Source of the DNA: Roseobacter insulae
GTDB lineage: Bacteria; Pseudomonadota; Alphaproteobacteria; Rhodobacterales; Rhodobacteraceae
Assembly (NCBI RefSeq): GCF_019375555.1
Contig: NZ_JAHXDN010000005.1
Span: 1 to 64,000, forward strand
Direction: 5' to 3'
DNA length: 64,000 nucleotides
The translations under genes were made by a program, and so were the position numbers. Below, piece by piece: positions 35,810 through 45,141 of the stretch; the stretch's first letter is position 1; the number at the start of each line of letters is the position of its first letter. The notes below the pieces were generated by a model, which searched no databases, had not been told where the DNA came from, and worked only from the letters and a program-made list of their open reading frames with translations.

Positions 35810-36226
35810 CTACTTGATACGGTCGCCAAGAGCCTTCTTGATCTCTGCGGTGGCCTGTAGGGCACCGAGCACGGTGATTGACCCAATGGTTTGAAGAGCC
35901 AGCTCGGGCGTGACGTCCGCATCGATCCGCGCCAGTCCGACGACTTTGACGTGGAGCATCTCATCCGCGTCCCGCAGCGCTTCGAGGTCAGCGACGGTAT
36001 AGTCCCGCAGCCCCAATTCCATGGTGTGCCGCTCCAGCGATTTGCTGACGACCTCACCGTGGCTTTCCAGCTGATTGCGAATCGCGGTGCGGATAAGATC
36101 ACTTCGGTTGGAGTAAAAGCCCTCCTGAACGAGCAGGTCGATGCGGCCGAGGTCGACAAAGCCCAGGTTAATCGTGATCTTTTCGTTCTCCGGTCGCCTG
36201 TCGCGGAGCTGTGTGATATTTTCCAT
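35810..36226 (-). CDS. CopG/ribbon-helix-helix-like regulator
   Basis: This protein of about 138 residues starts with a ribbon-helix-helix-like unit (KITINLGFVDLGRIDLLVQE then SNRSDLIRTAIRNQLES), which binds DNA as a dimer. The C-terminal half has no family I recognise. The ATG at 36226 follows GGAGGGAC and is preferred over upstream ATGs. It lies just upstream of the PHB-depolymerase-like gene and could regulate that pair. RHH proteins are also antitoxins, but no toxin gene is adjacent. Confidence 0.75.
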   Translation of the reverse strand: MENITQLRDRRPENEKITINLGFVDLGRIDLLVQEGFYSNRSDLIRTAIRNQLESHGEVVSKSLERHTMELGLRDYTVADLEALRDADEMLHVKVVGLARIDADVTPELALQTIGSITVLGALQATAEIKKALGDRIK

Positions 36227-36439
36227 ATATAGTCCCTCCATCTGCATGGATGTTATATGGATGTCTTGCAGATGTATTCAAGGTAAAAGTACCGCGCCCT
36301 TACGGAAGGGCCGCCTCGGTTGCATGTGCCATTGGCTCCCAACGACATCCATGTATGAGAATACGGGGGCCGCAGCGCTTATGGCCGTGGCAACGGCCAA
36401 GTGTCCCAGCCTGCGGAGGCGGCGAGAGAGACCTTCACG

Positions 36440-37156
36440 TCAGATTTCGAATTCGCTCAGATGCTCGGGATTGAATTCAGACATTTCAATCAGAGCTTTG
36501 ACATTGTTCAGACGCACATGGTCCTTCTCAACCGAGATGAGATCGATATCGCGAAGGGATTTCAACGAGCGGTTGGTATGCACAAGGCTCATCCCAAGCG
36601 TATCCGCCAGGTCCTGTTGGGTCATGGGTATCTCGAGCCAGTCTCCGTTATTGTCCCCGATCAAGGCAAACCGATGCCAGAGTTCAAGGAAGAGATGAGC
36701 GAGCCTCTGCCGCGCCGACAACCTACCCAGCCTTACCGCTTGATCACCAAGAATTGCGAACTCGCGCGCCGTACACCAACTCAACCCTGCAGCAATGATG
36801 GGGAACTTTTGGGAAATCTCTATGACGCGACGGGGATCGACGACGGAAAGCTTCAGGGGTGTCAGTGCCGATGCACTATACGTCGCTGTCGCCCGGAAAT
36901 TCACATGCAACCCCAGAATGTCACCGGGTAGCGCATAGCTGAGGATCTGGCGGCGACCATTCGACAGCACGCTGTACCGTATCGCCCAGCCTTCGATCAC
37001 GATAAACGTCGTCCTCAGGTCTTTGCCTTCCACAATGAAGTCGCGACCTCGGTCCGCATTCAGGGTGTTGTTCTGCAGCCCTTCAAGAAACTCAATCTCC
37101 TCCTCGGAGAGCAGGCAAAGCGCACCAAGTTTACGAACAAGCGGGCTTGCGGACAT
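36440..37156 (-). CDS. Crp/Fnr family transcriptional regulator (second copy)
   Basis: This regulator of about 238 residues has a beta-barrel effector domain (TFIVIEGWAIRYSVLSNGRR then LPGDILGLHVNF) and a C-terminal winged helix (TQQDLADTLGMSLVHTNRSL). It shares architecture with the regulator at 31,791. ATG at 37156 gives a typical N-terminus; a GTG at 37216 would add 20 residues. No FNR-type Cys cluster is present. Targets are unknown. Confidence 0.9.
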   Translation of the reverse strand: MSASPLVRKLGALCLLSEEEIEFLEGLQNNTLNADRGRDFIVEGKDLRTTFIVIEGWAIRYSVLSNGRRQILSYALPGDILGLHVNFRATATYSASALTPLKLSVVDPRRVIEISQKFPIIAAGLSWCTAREFAILGDQAVRLGRLSARQRLAHLFLELWHRFALIGDNNGDWLEIPMTQQDLADTLGMSLVHTNRSLKSLRDIDLISVEKDHVRLNNVKALIEMSEFNPEHLSEFEI

Positions 37157-37473
37157 TGCCGGCTTCAGATCTGTCGCTATTCCGCCCTGCACCTGACGTG
37201 TTCCCTCAATGTTCACAGACAGAGTGCCTGAAGTATAACCTATGTTACATCATCGGCGGTATCGGCGCCGCAAAATTCGGCTAAGGCAGGGTCAGGAACG
37301 ATAAATCGCCGCGAGCAGACAGTCGCTTGCGATGCAAAAAAACACCTGGTCTCGCTAGGTCAGAATGGCGGAGGAAGCGCATGTTTGTGGCATGTTCGTT
37401 GAAGCCACCGCAAGTCGCATCGCGTGGCGTGTGGCTTTCGCCGAAGACACCGGCGGGAGAGCCGTCAGACTGA
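37157..37473. other. Gap with no supported gene
   Basis: This stretch lies between the divergent Crp-type start and the end of the zinc operon. A short plus-strand open frame from 37,365 lacks family resemblance and runs into the DUF3299 gene antisense. I do not call it. Confidence 0.3.
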
Positions 37474-37977
37474 TCAGAAAGGCACTATACGATCTGCCGA
37501 CAGAGCATAGGCGATGTCAGCCAACTGTGTGGATGTCGAAGCAGTACCAAACATGCCTATGACGTTCACCGGCTCGAAAAGGCCGGAGCTTTCGTAAGGC
37601 ACTGCGGTGGTGACAAAGACCAGCTGGTTTGCAGGCGGCGGCGGCACATGTACGCATGCACCCACGAACGGCACCAGTATGAAGGCAGTGACACCAGTGC
37701 CGGAATAGTCAACCGGGACGATAAATCCCGGCAACCGCACGATCTGGCCATTCCAATCCGTGCGCACGCCCTGTGATGGCGGTTGTTGACTGGAAAGGCT
37801 TGGACCGTCGTGTTGTATCAGGCCCTGAATGACCGGGGGGATCGCCGGTTGGCCTTCCGGCACCAGATCGGTCCACTCCAGATCAATGAAATCCTCTGCG
37901 AACGCACTGTCTGACGCGGCCGCGAACGCGACGAGTGCTGCCAGCATTGTCCGCCGGTCCAGGTGATTTGCTACCAT
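37474..37977 (-). CDS. DUF3299 protein, second copy (Zrg-type)
   Basis: This 167-residue exported protein has a signal peptide (LDRRTMLAALVAFAAASDSAFA) and the DUF3299 core: IVRLPGFIVPVDYSGTGVTA then FVGACVHVPPPPANQLVFV. The HVPPPPANQ stretch, with a nearby Cys, may bind metal. It overlaps the first DUF3299 gene by 7 bases and is about the same length, so the two are tandem paralogues. Start 37977 was chosen by signal peptide and overlap. In Vibrio, Zrg zinc uptake systems include two such proteins. Confidence 0.85.
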   Translation of the reverse strand: MVANHLDRRTMLAALVAFAAASDSAFAEDFIDLEWTDLVPEGQPAIPPVIQGLIQHDGPSLSSQQPPSQGVRTDWNGQIVRLPGFIVPVDYSGTGVTAFILVPFVGACVHVPPPPANQLVFVTTAVPYESSGLFEPVNVIGMFGTASTSTQLADIAYALSADRIVPF

Positions 37978-38474
37978 TCGTAGGCCTCGATGAGATCGGC
38001 GGTGAGCCCGTAACCGATGTCTGCAATCGTTGTGGATTGCAGTTCGTGCCGCATCCGGCCCGTAACCCAAACCGGATCCCAGAGTTGGTCACTTGGCCAC
38101 GGCTTCTTGCTGTCCACGAAGACAAGCTGGTTTGCGGGAGGCGGCGGCGTGTGGATACAGGCCCCGACGTAAGGCACCATGATAAAGCTGGTCACGCCGG
38201 CCGTCGACATGTCGATAGGCAGCACGTAGCCGGGCATCTTGATGTAGGCACCGTGCAGGTCCTTGTTCAGCTTGGTTGCGTTCTCGTCGAACTCGGGCAG
38301 CCATGTGTCATTTATCGCGTCAATTTCACCCTGACCAATGATTTCGGCATAAGGCACACCGGGAGGGATGAGGTCATCCCAACCGATCACCCGAGGTGTC
38401 GTGGCAAAGCCGGCGCGCGGTAGGGCGGCGCAAGCCGCAGCAGCGGCAATGAGATGGCGGCGGGACAGTGTCAT
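37971..38474 (-). CDS. DUF3299 protein, first copy (Zrg-type)
   Basis: This 167-residue exported protein has a signal peptide cleaved near LPRAGFA and the core MPGYVLPIDMSTAGVTSFIM, then YVGACIHTPPPPANQLVFVD. It is a tandem paralogue of the next gene, sharing the GAC-hydrophobic-H-x-PPPPANQ motif. It follows the FtsX-like permease gene by 17 bases. The exact part played by DUF3299 proteins in metal uptake is not settled. Confidence 0.87.
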   Translation of the reverse strand: MTLSRRHLIAAAAACAALPRAGFATTPRVIGWDDLIPPGVPYAEIIGQGEIDAINDTWLPEFDENATKLNKDLHGAYIKMPGYVLPIDMSTAGVTSFIMVPYVGACIHTPPPPANQLVFVDSKKPWPSDQLWDPVWVTGRMRHELQSTTIADIGYGLTADLIEAYEW

Positions 38475-38491
38475 TGTGTCAAACCCCTCTG

Positions 38492-39742
38492 CTAAATTCG
38501 TATCATCATACCATCAGCGAGCGACATGCGGTAGGCTCGGAACGCGGGCAACATGCTCACAATCGCGCCAGCTGCCACAACGCCTGACAGGACCCAAAGC
38601 TCTCGAAGCGACGGTGCCTCGATCGGGAGCCAAAGGCCAAAGGCGGCGTCCACAAGCGGCTGTGCCACGACAAGCCCCGCATAGAGCAGAACCAGTCCAA
38701 TAACCGCACCGATGGCGGCCATCAGGGCAGCTTCAAGCACGAGAAGGCTGAGGATCACACGGGGTCGGGCGCCCATCGCGCGGAAGATCGCCATTTCGCG
38801 GCGGCGTTCGTTCAGGCTGGAAAAGATCGTCGCCATCATGCCGATGAGCGCGGTAACTACAACCATGCCCGATACGGCGACCAAAGCCGTCTCCGCGATC
38901 CCAACGATCTGCCAAAGCTCCTGCAAGGCAACACCGGGCAGGATCGCCAGCAACGGCTCAGATGGGTATTCGTTGATCGCGCGCTGCAGGCCAAACACCT
39001 GAAGGCGGCTTTTGACGCCCACGAGTGCCGCCGTAACGGCCTTCGGCTCAAGCTCCATCTGGCGGATTACGTCAGCGGGTGTCGATTGACCTGGAATCCT
39101 GGCACCACTCCGCCAATCCACATGTATTGCCTCGATCGCCTGCAAGCTTACGATGACGGTGCGGTCAACGGGAGTGCCGGTCTTTTCCAGTATGCCTGAC
39201 ACGCGAAAAGGTTGATCTTCATGCTCGACAAAGGACGCAAGACCATGAGCTACGACGATAGGGTCTCCGACATCATAATTCAGCGTCGCCGCCACGTCCG
39301 CACCGATGACTGTATCGAAAAGGTCATCCATAATAGCGCCCTGATTTACGACAAGCGATTTGCCGGCGCGGTATTTATAGCGCTCAAAGAACGCCTTGGA
39401 TGTTCCCATGACCCGGAACTGTCGATGGCTGTCGCCAAGTGAGATGGGCACGATCCAGTCCACCTCTGGACGGGAAGCAATGTCCTGATAGCTTTCCCAA
39501 GTCAGATTGTTTGTCGCGTTACCAATGCGGAATACCGAATAGAGCAGTAACTGTACCGAGCCCGAGCGGGCCCCGACAATTAAATCAGTGCCAGAGATCG
39601 TATCCGCAAAGCTGGCTTTCGCACCGGTGCGGACCTTTTCCACACCCAGGAACAACGCGACCGAAAGAGCAATGGCAAGGATGGTCATGCCAACGGTCAA
39701 AGCGCGCGCCATCAGGGACCCAAGGGCAAGGCGTAGTATCAT
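38492..39742 (-). CDS. FtsX/MacB-like ABC transporter permease (Zrg-type)
   Basis: This 416-residue protein has an N-terminal membrane helix (ALTVGMTILAIALSVALFL), a periplasmic MacB-type domain (residues 40-270) and three C-terminal membrane helices (AVSGMVVVTALIGMMATIFS onward). That is type VII ABC architecture. Such transporters usually do mechanotransmission or lipoprotein work rather than import solute through a channel. It overlaps the ATPase gene by ATGA. With zinc-binding partners it belongs to a Zrg-like system, so how it aids zinc entry is of interest. Confidence 0.88.
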   Translation of the reverse strand: MILRLALGSLMARALTVGMTILAIALSVALFLGVEKVRTGAKASFADTISGTDLIVGARSGSVQLLLYSVFRIGNATNNLTWESYQDIASRPEVDWIVPISLGDSHRQFRVMGTSKAFFERYKYRAGKSLVVNQGAIMDDLFDTVIGADVAATLNYDVGDPIVVAHGLASFVEHEDQPFRVSGILEKTGTPVDRTVIVSLQAIEAIHVDWRSGARIPGQSTPADVIRQMELEPKAVTAALVGVKSRLQVFGLQRAINEYPSEPLLAILPGVALQELWQIVGIAETALVAVSGMVVVTALIGMMATIFSSLNERRREMAIFRAMGARPRVILSLLVLEAALMAAIGAVIGLVLLYAGLVVAQPLVDAAFGLWLPIEAPSLRELWVLSGVVAAGAIVSMLPAFRAYRMSLADGMMIRI

Positions 39743-40440
39743 GCGGTGAGCCGTGCGGGTTCACTGACATCCGACATTTGAATGACCCGGTCGAAATGCT
39801 CTGCCAGACGCGCATCATGGCTTACCATCAGAAGCGTACTGCCAGCCTCGTCAGCCTGCGCGAACAGAAGAGAGAGGAATGTGGCCTGTGTCGCCGCATC
39901 CAGTGCTGACGTCGGCTCGTCAGCTATGATGAGCGGCGGCGCACCAATCAGGGCGCGGGCAGCCGCGACGCGCTGCTGTTGTCCGACGCTGAGGGTTCCG
40001 GCCTGTGCCGAAACTGCATTTTTGGGCAACCCCAAGTTCATGCAGAGGGCTTTAGCTGTTTCCCGCGGCGCAGGAACGCGCGCGCGGCGCAGGCGGGTAA
40101 AGCGTAAGGGGAGTATGATATTGTCCAACACGCTCGCATAAGGCAGCAAGTTGAATTGCTGAAAGATCAAGCCGATCTGTTCCGCGCGAAACCTGTCCCG
40201 TTGGCCCGCTGAAAGAGACGCGATGTCTGTGCCAGCAACTGTGATGACCCCGGACTTCACCGTGATCGTGCCGCAGATCAAAGACAGGAGAGTTGACTTG
40301 CCAGAGCCACTTTCGCCCAGAAGCAAGACACGCTCCGCCGGAGCGACCGAGAAGTCGGGAACTTCAAGCCCAAAAGACGCCCGGCCCGGCCATTGATATC
40401 GGACATCCTTCAGGGAGAGTATCGGAGCAATTGAACCCAT
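39739..40440 (-). CDS. ABC transporter ATP-binding protein (LolD/MacB type, Zrg-type)
   Basis: This 233-residue ATPase has Walker A GESGSGKST near residue 38, signature LSVGQQQRVAAARAL near residue 143 and Walker B LIIADEPTSALDAA near residue 163. The short length matches LolD/MacB-type ATPases that pair with FtsX-like permeases. It lies 14 bases after the zrgA-like gene and overlaps the permease gene. Confidence 0.92.
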   Translation of the reverse strand: MGSIAPILSLKDVRYQWPGRASFGLEVPDFSVAPAERVLLLGESGSGKSTLLSLICGTITVKSGVITVAGTDIASLSAGQRDRFRAEQIGLIFQQFNLLPYASVLDNIILPLRFTRLRRARVPAPRETAKALCMNLGLPKNAVSAQAGTLSVGQQQRVAAARALIGAPPLIIADEPTSALDAATQATFLSLLFAQADEAGSTLLMVSHDARLAEHFDRVIQMSDVSEPARLTA

Positions 40441-40454
40441 CTCCGGATCAGGGC

Positions 40455-41087
40455 TCAGAACATGTCGCGCAGATCGAGCGTCGGTGCAGCACGCTGGACC
40501 TCGAAGGCAGCAGCACCCTGGTCAGAAATCACCTGCACCTCCAGTTCCAGCGCGTTTGGGAATGCGTCAAAATAGGCAAAGGTGATCAGGTTGGCCTGCG
40601 CCGGGTCAGCGCAGTTCAACAGATACTCAGCATGAAACTCCGTATGGCTCGCAGCTGCTACGTCGTCTGCATGGTCGTGGTCTTCGTCTTCGTGTGCAGC
40701 GTGTTCTTCGCCTTCATGACCGTCGTCCTCGTGCTCTGCATGATCTTCATGTCCATGATCATCATGCGCCTCTTCACTCTCCAAGGACGCGCTTGCCTGC
40801 ACAACGCTGCACCCAGCGACAGCAGGCAGGGCAAACAGATCAAGAGGCCGGGCCAGGGTTGCCACCGCCGCATCCACCTTCGCGCGATCTTCAGCGCTTT
40901 CGGCAGCGTATTCGAATCCGACGATATCCGCCCCGGGCGCGTGCAGTTCCATCGCGATCTGGCTGCCGTCAATGGCGATGTCCAGCTGGCCCACACCGTG
41001 TTCATGAGCGTCCAACTGACGGGGTTCTTCGGCGGCAACAGCACTTGCAGTGACAATGAAAAAAGCGGCAGGGGCGAGTCTGGTCAT
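40455..41087 (-). CDS. zrgA: DUF2796 zinc-binding protein (ZrgA-like)
   Basis: This 210-residue exported protein has a signal peptide (APAAFFIVTASAVAAEEP) and a DUF2796 domain starting LDAHEHGVGQLDIAIDG. A long His/Asp/Glu-rich insert spans residues 110-150 (HDDHGHEDHAEHEDDGHEG and more), typical of periplasmic zinc chaperones such as ZrgA and ZnuA loops. Start 41087 was chosen for the signal peptide. Its position between a Zur-type gene and the ABC genes supports zinc uptake. The symbol follows Vibrio usage by similarity only. Confidence 0.85.
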   Translation of the reverse strand: MTRLAPAAFFIVTASAVAAEEPRQLDAHEHGVGQLDIAIDGSQIAMELHAPGADIVGFEYAAESAEDRAKVDAAVATLARPLDLFALPAVAGCSVVQASASLESEEAHDDHGHEDHAEHEDDGHEGEEHAAHEDEDHDHADDVAAASHTEFHAEYLLNCADPAQANLITFAYFDAFPNALELEVQVISDQGAAAFEVQRAAPTLDLRDMF

Positions 41088-41118
41088 GGCTTTGATCCTA
41101 TTTGGAGGTCTGGAAGTT

Positions 41119-41505
41119 TTATGTCGCGCAGGCTTGGCAGCGACCGTGAATTTCGACGATGTGGCGCGTGGCCTGAAATGCCGATTGCGCAGAAAGGGCT
41201 TTGAGTTTCGGCAAGAGCGGCGAGCCATCGTGTTCCTCGACGGTGCCGCATTCCTCGCAGACGGCGAGCACAGGAACCGATGCCGCGTGATCACAGCGGC
41301 ACGGTACAAATGCCTTCAAGGATTCCAACTTGTGAGCCCGACCCTGTTCCGTCAGCGCAGCGAGAGTGCGGTAGATCGTCGGCGCTGCAAGAGCAGGTTC
41401 GGCAAGTTTCATTTTGTCCAAAATGGCATAAGCAGTCATGGGTTTGTCGTGCTTTTTCAGCACTTTCAAAACATCTGATTGTCGTGTTGCCGCCTGCTTA
41501 CGCAT
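41119..41505 (-). CDS. zur: Fur-family zinc repressor (Zur-like)
   Basis: This 128-residue regulator has an N-terminal winged helix (MTAYAILDKMKLAEPALAAP then TIYRTLAALTEQG) and a C-terminal metal-binding domain with two CxxC pairs (CEECGTVEEHDG and HGRCQACAT). It fits Zur better than Fur because it heads a zinc-binding-protein/ABC operon and ends with the CxxC. The downstream genes follow on the same strand with a 31-base gap. Zinc excess would be expected to shut off the operon. Confidence 0.85.
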   Translation of the reverse strand: MRKQAATRQSDVLKVLKKHDKPMTAYAILDKMKLAEPALAAPTIYRTLAALTEQGRAHKLESLKAFVPCRCDHAASVPVLAVCEECGTVEEHDGSPLLPKLKALSAQSAFQATRHIVEIHGRCQACAT

Positions 41506-41539
41506 TAAGCGCCCCCTAGTAAATAACGCGATTCATTTG

Positions 41540-41562
41540 TTATTTTATAATATAATTTTCTT
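41540..41562. promoter_or_regulatory. AT-rich candidate Zur box / promoter of zur operon
   Basis: The sequence GTTATTTTATAATATAAT contains the near-palindrome TTATAATATAA, similar to the GTTATA-N-ATAAC pattern of alphaproteobacterial Zur boxes but imperfect. It lies 35-57 bases upstream of the zur start. It could equally be only the AT-rich core promoter. Confidence 0.35.
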
Positions 41563-41654
41563 ACTCTTGGCAATTCAGTAATGCTCTGCCGATGCGTTTA
41601 GGACACTGACATATTTTCTCCTTTCTGGGTATCACTCCGGCCGCACAAATCTAC

Positions 41655-42085
41655 GATAAGGTGAGGTTCTGACCGGGCAAGGTATGCCACGTCTTGATGT
41701 GACCCGGCAGATCGGTGTGACGGAGCAAACCTGTTACCATTTCAGGAAGAATCACGGTGGAGCGGGCACAGATCAAATCAAAGAACTGAAGCGCCTGCTG
41801 AATGAGAGAACGCGTGCGCAAGGCAGTCTCCGATCTGACGCATGACAAGCTGATCCTGGCGGAAGCTGCGAAGGGAAACGTCTGAGCGCCGCCGGACGTC
41901 GCGTCTGCATTGGTCGAGTTCGAATTGACCTGACTGTCTCAGCGGAGCGGGCTCGCCGGGTTCCAAGGCATCGTTCGACGCAGCGCAAAGTCTCGGTGGG
42001 CCGTGCTGATGACGAAATCCTGGTGTCTGACATGATCGAACCGACCCGGCAATTTGGTCGATATGGGTATCGCAGATAGAACAGC
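41655..42085 (+). pseudogene. IS3-family transposase remnant (OrfA end and OrfB start)
   Basis: The plus strand encodes degraded IS3 pieces in shifting frames: DVTRQIGVTEQTCYHFRKNH then GTDQIKELKRLLNE (OrfA), followed by CRRRVCIGR-like and DMIEPTRQFGRYGYRR (OrfB start). Stops and frameshifts are present and the DDE core is missing. It separates the zinc operon from the chemotaxis pair. Confidence 0.65.
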
Positions 42086-42173
42086 TATTCATGCATGCTG
42101 CAATAATACAAGTCAGGTAGAAAACGGCTGTCTGAGCGAAGACAGGCTTTCACGAACCACCGGTCAAATCCGC

Positions 42174-42656
42174 TCAGGCGCTGACCAGTCTTTCGGGCGT
42201 TGCGACCGTCGAAGGCATAACGGATGACAGCTCCAGCACACGTATCATCTTCTCTCCGATGATCGTCAAAGCCCGCACACATGGATCATCATTGCCTTTG
42301 GCCGCTTCTGGTGGTTGCTGCATCTCTTCTTGTGACGGCGCGATTATGTCGGACACGGCATCAACCAATAATCCAACTGTTCTATTGTCTACTTCGGTCA
42401 CTATGATGACACTTCTTTCGTTGACCTCCGGCGTCTTCAATCCAAGCCGGGCTGCCAGATCCAGCAATGGTAGAACATCCCCACGCAAGTTGATCACGCC
42501 GAGAATATGCGCAGGGGTATCGGGTAATTCCGACGGTGTTGTCCAGCCTCGGATTTCCCGGGTTGAAGCAACATCGATTGCATAATCCTGACCTCCCACT
42601 CTAAAGGAGAGCAACTCGATGATCGTTGGTTTCTGGCTTGCGTCTACATCCGACAT
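42174..42656 (-). CDS. cheW: CheW chemotaxis coupling protein
   Basis: This 160-residue protein has the CheW fold: LLSFRVGGQDYAIDVASTRE near residue 16, HILGVINLRGDVLPLLDLAA near residue 50 and the final KMIRVLELSSVM. It would link the receptor encoded just upstream to a CheA kinase, which is not in the window. ATG at 42656 follows AGAGGTCC. It begins 64 bases after the receptor stop. Confidence 0.92.
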   Translation of the reverse strand: MSDVDASQKPTIIELLSFRVGGQDYAIDVASTREIRGWTTPSELPDTPAHILGVINLRGDVLPLLDLAARLGLKTPEVNERSVIIVTEVDNRTVGLLVDAVSDIIAPSQEEMQQPPEAAKGNDDPCVRALTIIGEKMIRVLELSSVMPSTVATPERLVSA

Positions 42657-42720
42657 GGGCGGACCTCTCATATATTGGCCTGTACGGGGCGTACAGACAA
42701 ACCCCACGCACCTGGTCTGA

Positions 42721-45141
42721 TCAGAATTCTTCCCAATCGTCGTCCAAGACGGGCTGACCACCTGCTACAGCAGCGACCTTTTGCGAATGCTGGGTTGGTA
42801 CACGTGGTTCGTCTACGAATACTTCAGCCTGGAGGCTGTCCGCCGACGGGCTCCCTTTCGATACACCGTGGAACTGCTGCAAGGCTTTCGCCAGCGTGGT
42901 GGCCTCGCCGCTCATCGACACACTGGCTGCATTCATCTCTTCTAGGGAGGCCGCATTCGTCTGCGCTGATTTGTCAATGGAACTTACGGCGGTATTAACC
43001 TCCTCGATACCCAAGGACTGTTGTTCTACCGCCAGAGCAATCTCAGAGATTTGGCCAGAAGCAACCTCAACTTCAGAAATGATGCTTTCCAGAGCCTTGC
43101 GCGACTGGGCCACCTTCTCGACCCCAACTTCAACGCTGTGATTGTTCTGGTCGATGACCTGACTGATTTCCTGTACTGCTTCTTGCGAACGTTGCGCCAG
43201 CGCCCGGACTTCGGAGGCCACCACGGAGAATCCGCGTCCGGCTTCGCCGGCACGGGCCGCTTCGACGCCTGCATTCAGGGCCAGCAGGTTAATCTGGAAG
43301 GCGATATCTTCGATCACTTTGACGACGCGATTGATCTGCTCCGACGCTTCGGTCATCGCGTTGATCGATTCCCCGGTTTCGTTGGACACCTCGCGAGCCT
43401 TATCTGCGCTTTCACGCACTTTCTTCGTCGCGTCATTGGCAGATTTCGCGTTTTCGACAACCTGGCGAATGCTTGCAGTGATCTGTTCGACCGCAGCAGA
43501 GGTTTCTTCCACCGCTGCCGCCTGATCTTCTGCACGCTTGGCCATGTCATTGGACGATTTCTCAAGATGAGACGCGTTTCCAGACACGCTCTGCCCGCTT
43601 TCCATGATGTCCGCCATCGTCGCCGAAAGCGCCGTCAGGGCCATGTTGAAGTCATCCTTCATCCTGAGGAATGCGCCCTTGCGATCCCCGTCGATCCGGA
43701 TGCCGAGGTTGCCTTGTGACAACTCCCCGATGCTTCTGACGATGTCATCGATGTTGGTCTCGGTCTGCTCCAGCAACTGGTTGATCACCTCTGCCAGCCC
43801 GACAAGCCCCTGATCATCAAGATCCTTTGACATGCGGCTGGAGAAGTTGCCGTCGGCGGCCTCGCCCAGCACACGTTCCATGTCGTTCTGGAAATTCTGC
43901 AGTCTCTGCATCCGCGCGCGTTCCGCCTCGCGTTCCTGCTCTTCTGCTGCGCGTTTCTCTTTTTCAAGCTCAGCTTCACGCGCCCGCTCGGCTTTCTCGC
44001 GCTCGCGCTCGGCTTTTTCTTTCTCCTTGACTTCCATGTTCACGTCGCGTGCCTTGCGAGCGTTTTCGAGGAAAACAACCATGGCATTGGTCATCATGCC
44101 AATCTCATGTTTGTCCTCGCTCTTCTCGATCTCGACATCGAGGTTACCATCGGCCAGTTCCGTCATGCCTTTGGTGATGGTGAAGAGGCGGGTGGAGATA
44201 CTTCTTGAGCTGAAAAAGGCTAGCAGCCCGCCAACCACAACACCGACGACAACCATTGCAATCACAATAACAAATGACTGTTTTGCGATTTTCAAACCGG
44301 TGTCACCGAGTTGCTTTTGGTGGTGCGATATCGCTTCTACGGCATTGTGGATCAACATCAGAGCCGCAGGGCCAAGTTCGTCCATCTTGCTGTATTGTTC
44401 GTTTTGAGCAAGTATGACGCTGGTCACTTCCTCAAGAGCATTGTCAAAACGGTCCATGTCAGCAAGCGTGGCTTCGGCCAGCTCCAGTCTGTGCGGGTCC
44501 TGCAACTCGGACAGCAGCTTCACCATGTCGCCTCGGGCAATTTCAATCTTCTCATGCGACTTCGCTGTGTCGACGGGATCATTCGTCACCAGAAAATGCT
44601 CCAGATGCAGGCGGCTTAGCAGTAGATCTCGCATCGCCAGGCCAGCAACTGAACTTGCCAGAGGATCATTGTCGCGTAGCGCGGATTCCATAATTTCAGA
44701 CAGTTGCTCTCGCGCCTTAGAACCGATGGCGACGATATTCTCGACCAAAGCGACAGTTTCATTTTGAAGCGTCACTGCCCGCAGCATCGAAGCCTCGTAT
44801 TCAGCCAGCAACGGGGGGATATCTTCAAGGCCCTCCTGTTCAGGAAAGCCCTCCAGCAACTCAAACATCTCTTTTTCAATGGCCGTGATTTTGGCCAGGT
44901 TCTCAGAAACCTTGGCCACATGCTCTTCATTTTGGTCAAACCGATAGTGGAGCGCTGCGGTTCGAGCCAGATCAAGGTCTTCCATCATTTTGCCCGCCAT
45001 GACGCCGCCGCTGGCCACCGCGCGGTATTCAGTGAAGGTTAGGGCCAGCCCCCTCGTCTCAAATGATGCGAAGCCTCCTACCATAATGATGATAGCGACT
45101 AAGGCGCCCATGCTAGAAAAAATTAGTCTTGAGATGGACAC
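42721..45141 (-). CDS. Methyl-accepting chemotaxis protein with CheR-docking tail
   Basis: This 806-residue receptor has a first membrane helix (residues 7-28) and a periplasmic helical sensor to about residue 285. A second membrane helix near 290-312 is followed by HAMP, a long charged coiled coil (residues about 365-415), a second HAMP-like unit and the signalling hairpin with [20 protein letters not shown]. The protein ends DDDWEEF, resembling the C-terminal NWETF pentapeptide that tethers CheR/CheB. No other che genes are nearby apart from cheW. Confidence 0.92.
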   Translation of the reverse strand: MSISRLIFSSMGALVAIIIMVGGFASFETRGLALTFTEYRAVASGGVMAGKMMEDLDLARTAALHYRFDQNEEHVAKVSENLAKITAIEKEMFELLEGFPEQEGLEDIPPLLAEYEASMLRAVTLQNETVALVENIVAIGSKAREQLSEIMESALRDNDPLASSVAGLAMRDLLLSRLHLEHFLVTNDPVDTAKSHEKIEIARGDMVKLLSELQDPHRLELAEATLADMDRFDNALEEVTSVILAQNEQYSKMDELGPAALMLIHNAVEAISHHQKQLGDTGLKIAKQSFVIVIAMVVVGVVVGGLLAFFSSRSISTRLFTITKGMTELADGNLDVEIEKSEDKHEIGMMTNAMVVFLENARKARDVNMEVKEKEKAEREREKAERAREAELEKEKRAAEEQEREAERARMQRLQNFQNDMERVLGEAADGNFSSRMSKDLDDQGLVGLAEVINQLLEQTETNIDDIVRSIGELSQGNLGIRIDGDRKGAFLRMKDDFNMALTALSATMADIMESGQSVSGNASHLEKSSNDMAKRAEDQAAAVEETSAAVEQITASIRQVVENAKSANDATKKVRESADKAREVSNETGESINAMTEASEQINRVVKVIEDIAFQINLLALNAGVEAARAGEAGRGFSVVASEVRALAQRSQEAVQEISQVIDQNNHSVEVGVEKVAQSRKALESIISEVEVASGQISEIALAVEQQSLGIEEVNTAVSSIDKSAQTNAASLEEMNAASVSMSGEATTLAKALQQFHGVSKGSPSADSLQAEVFVDEPRVPTQHSQKVAAVAGGQPVLDDDWEEF

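Noticed and set aside
35810-36226. Toxin-antitoxin pair
   Set aside because: The ribbon-helix-helix protein has no adjacent toxin-like gene; neighbours are an esterase and a Crp regulator.
37365-37562. Small plus-strand frame beside the DUF3299 gene
   Set aside because: Runs antisense into DUF3299 and resembles no family.
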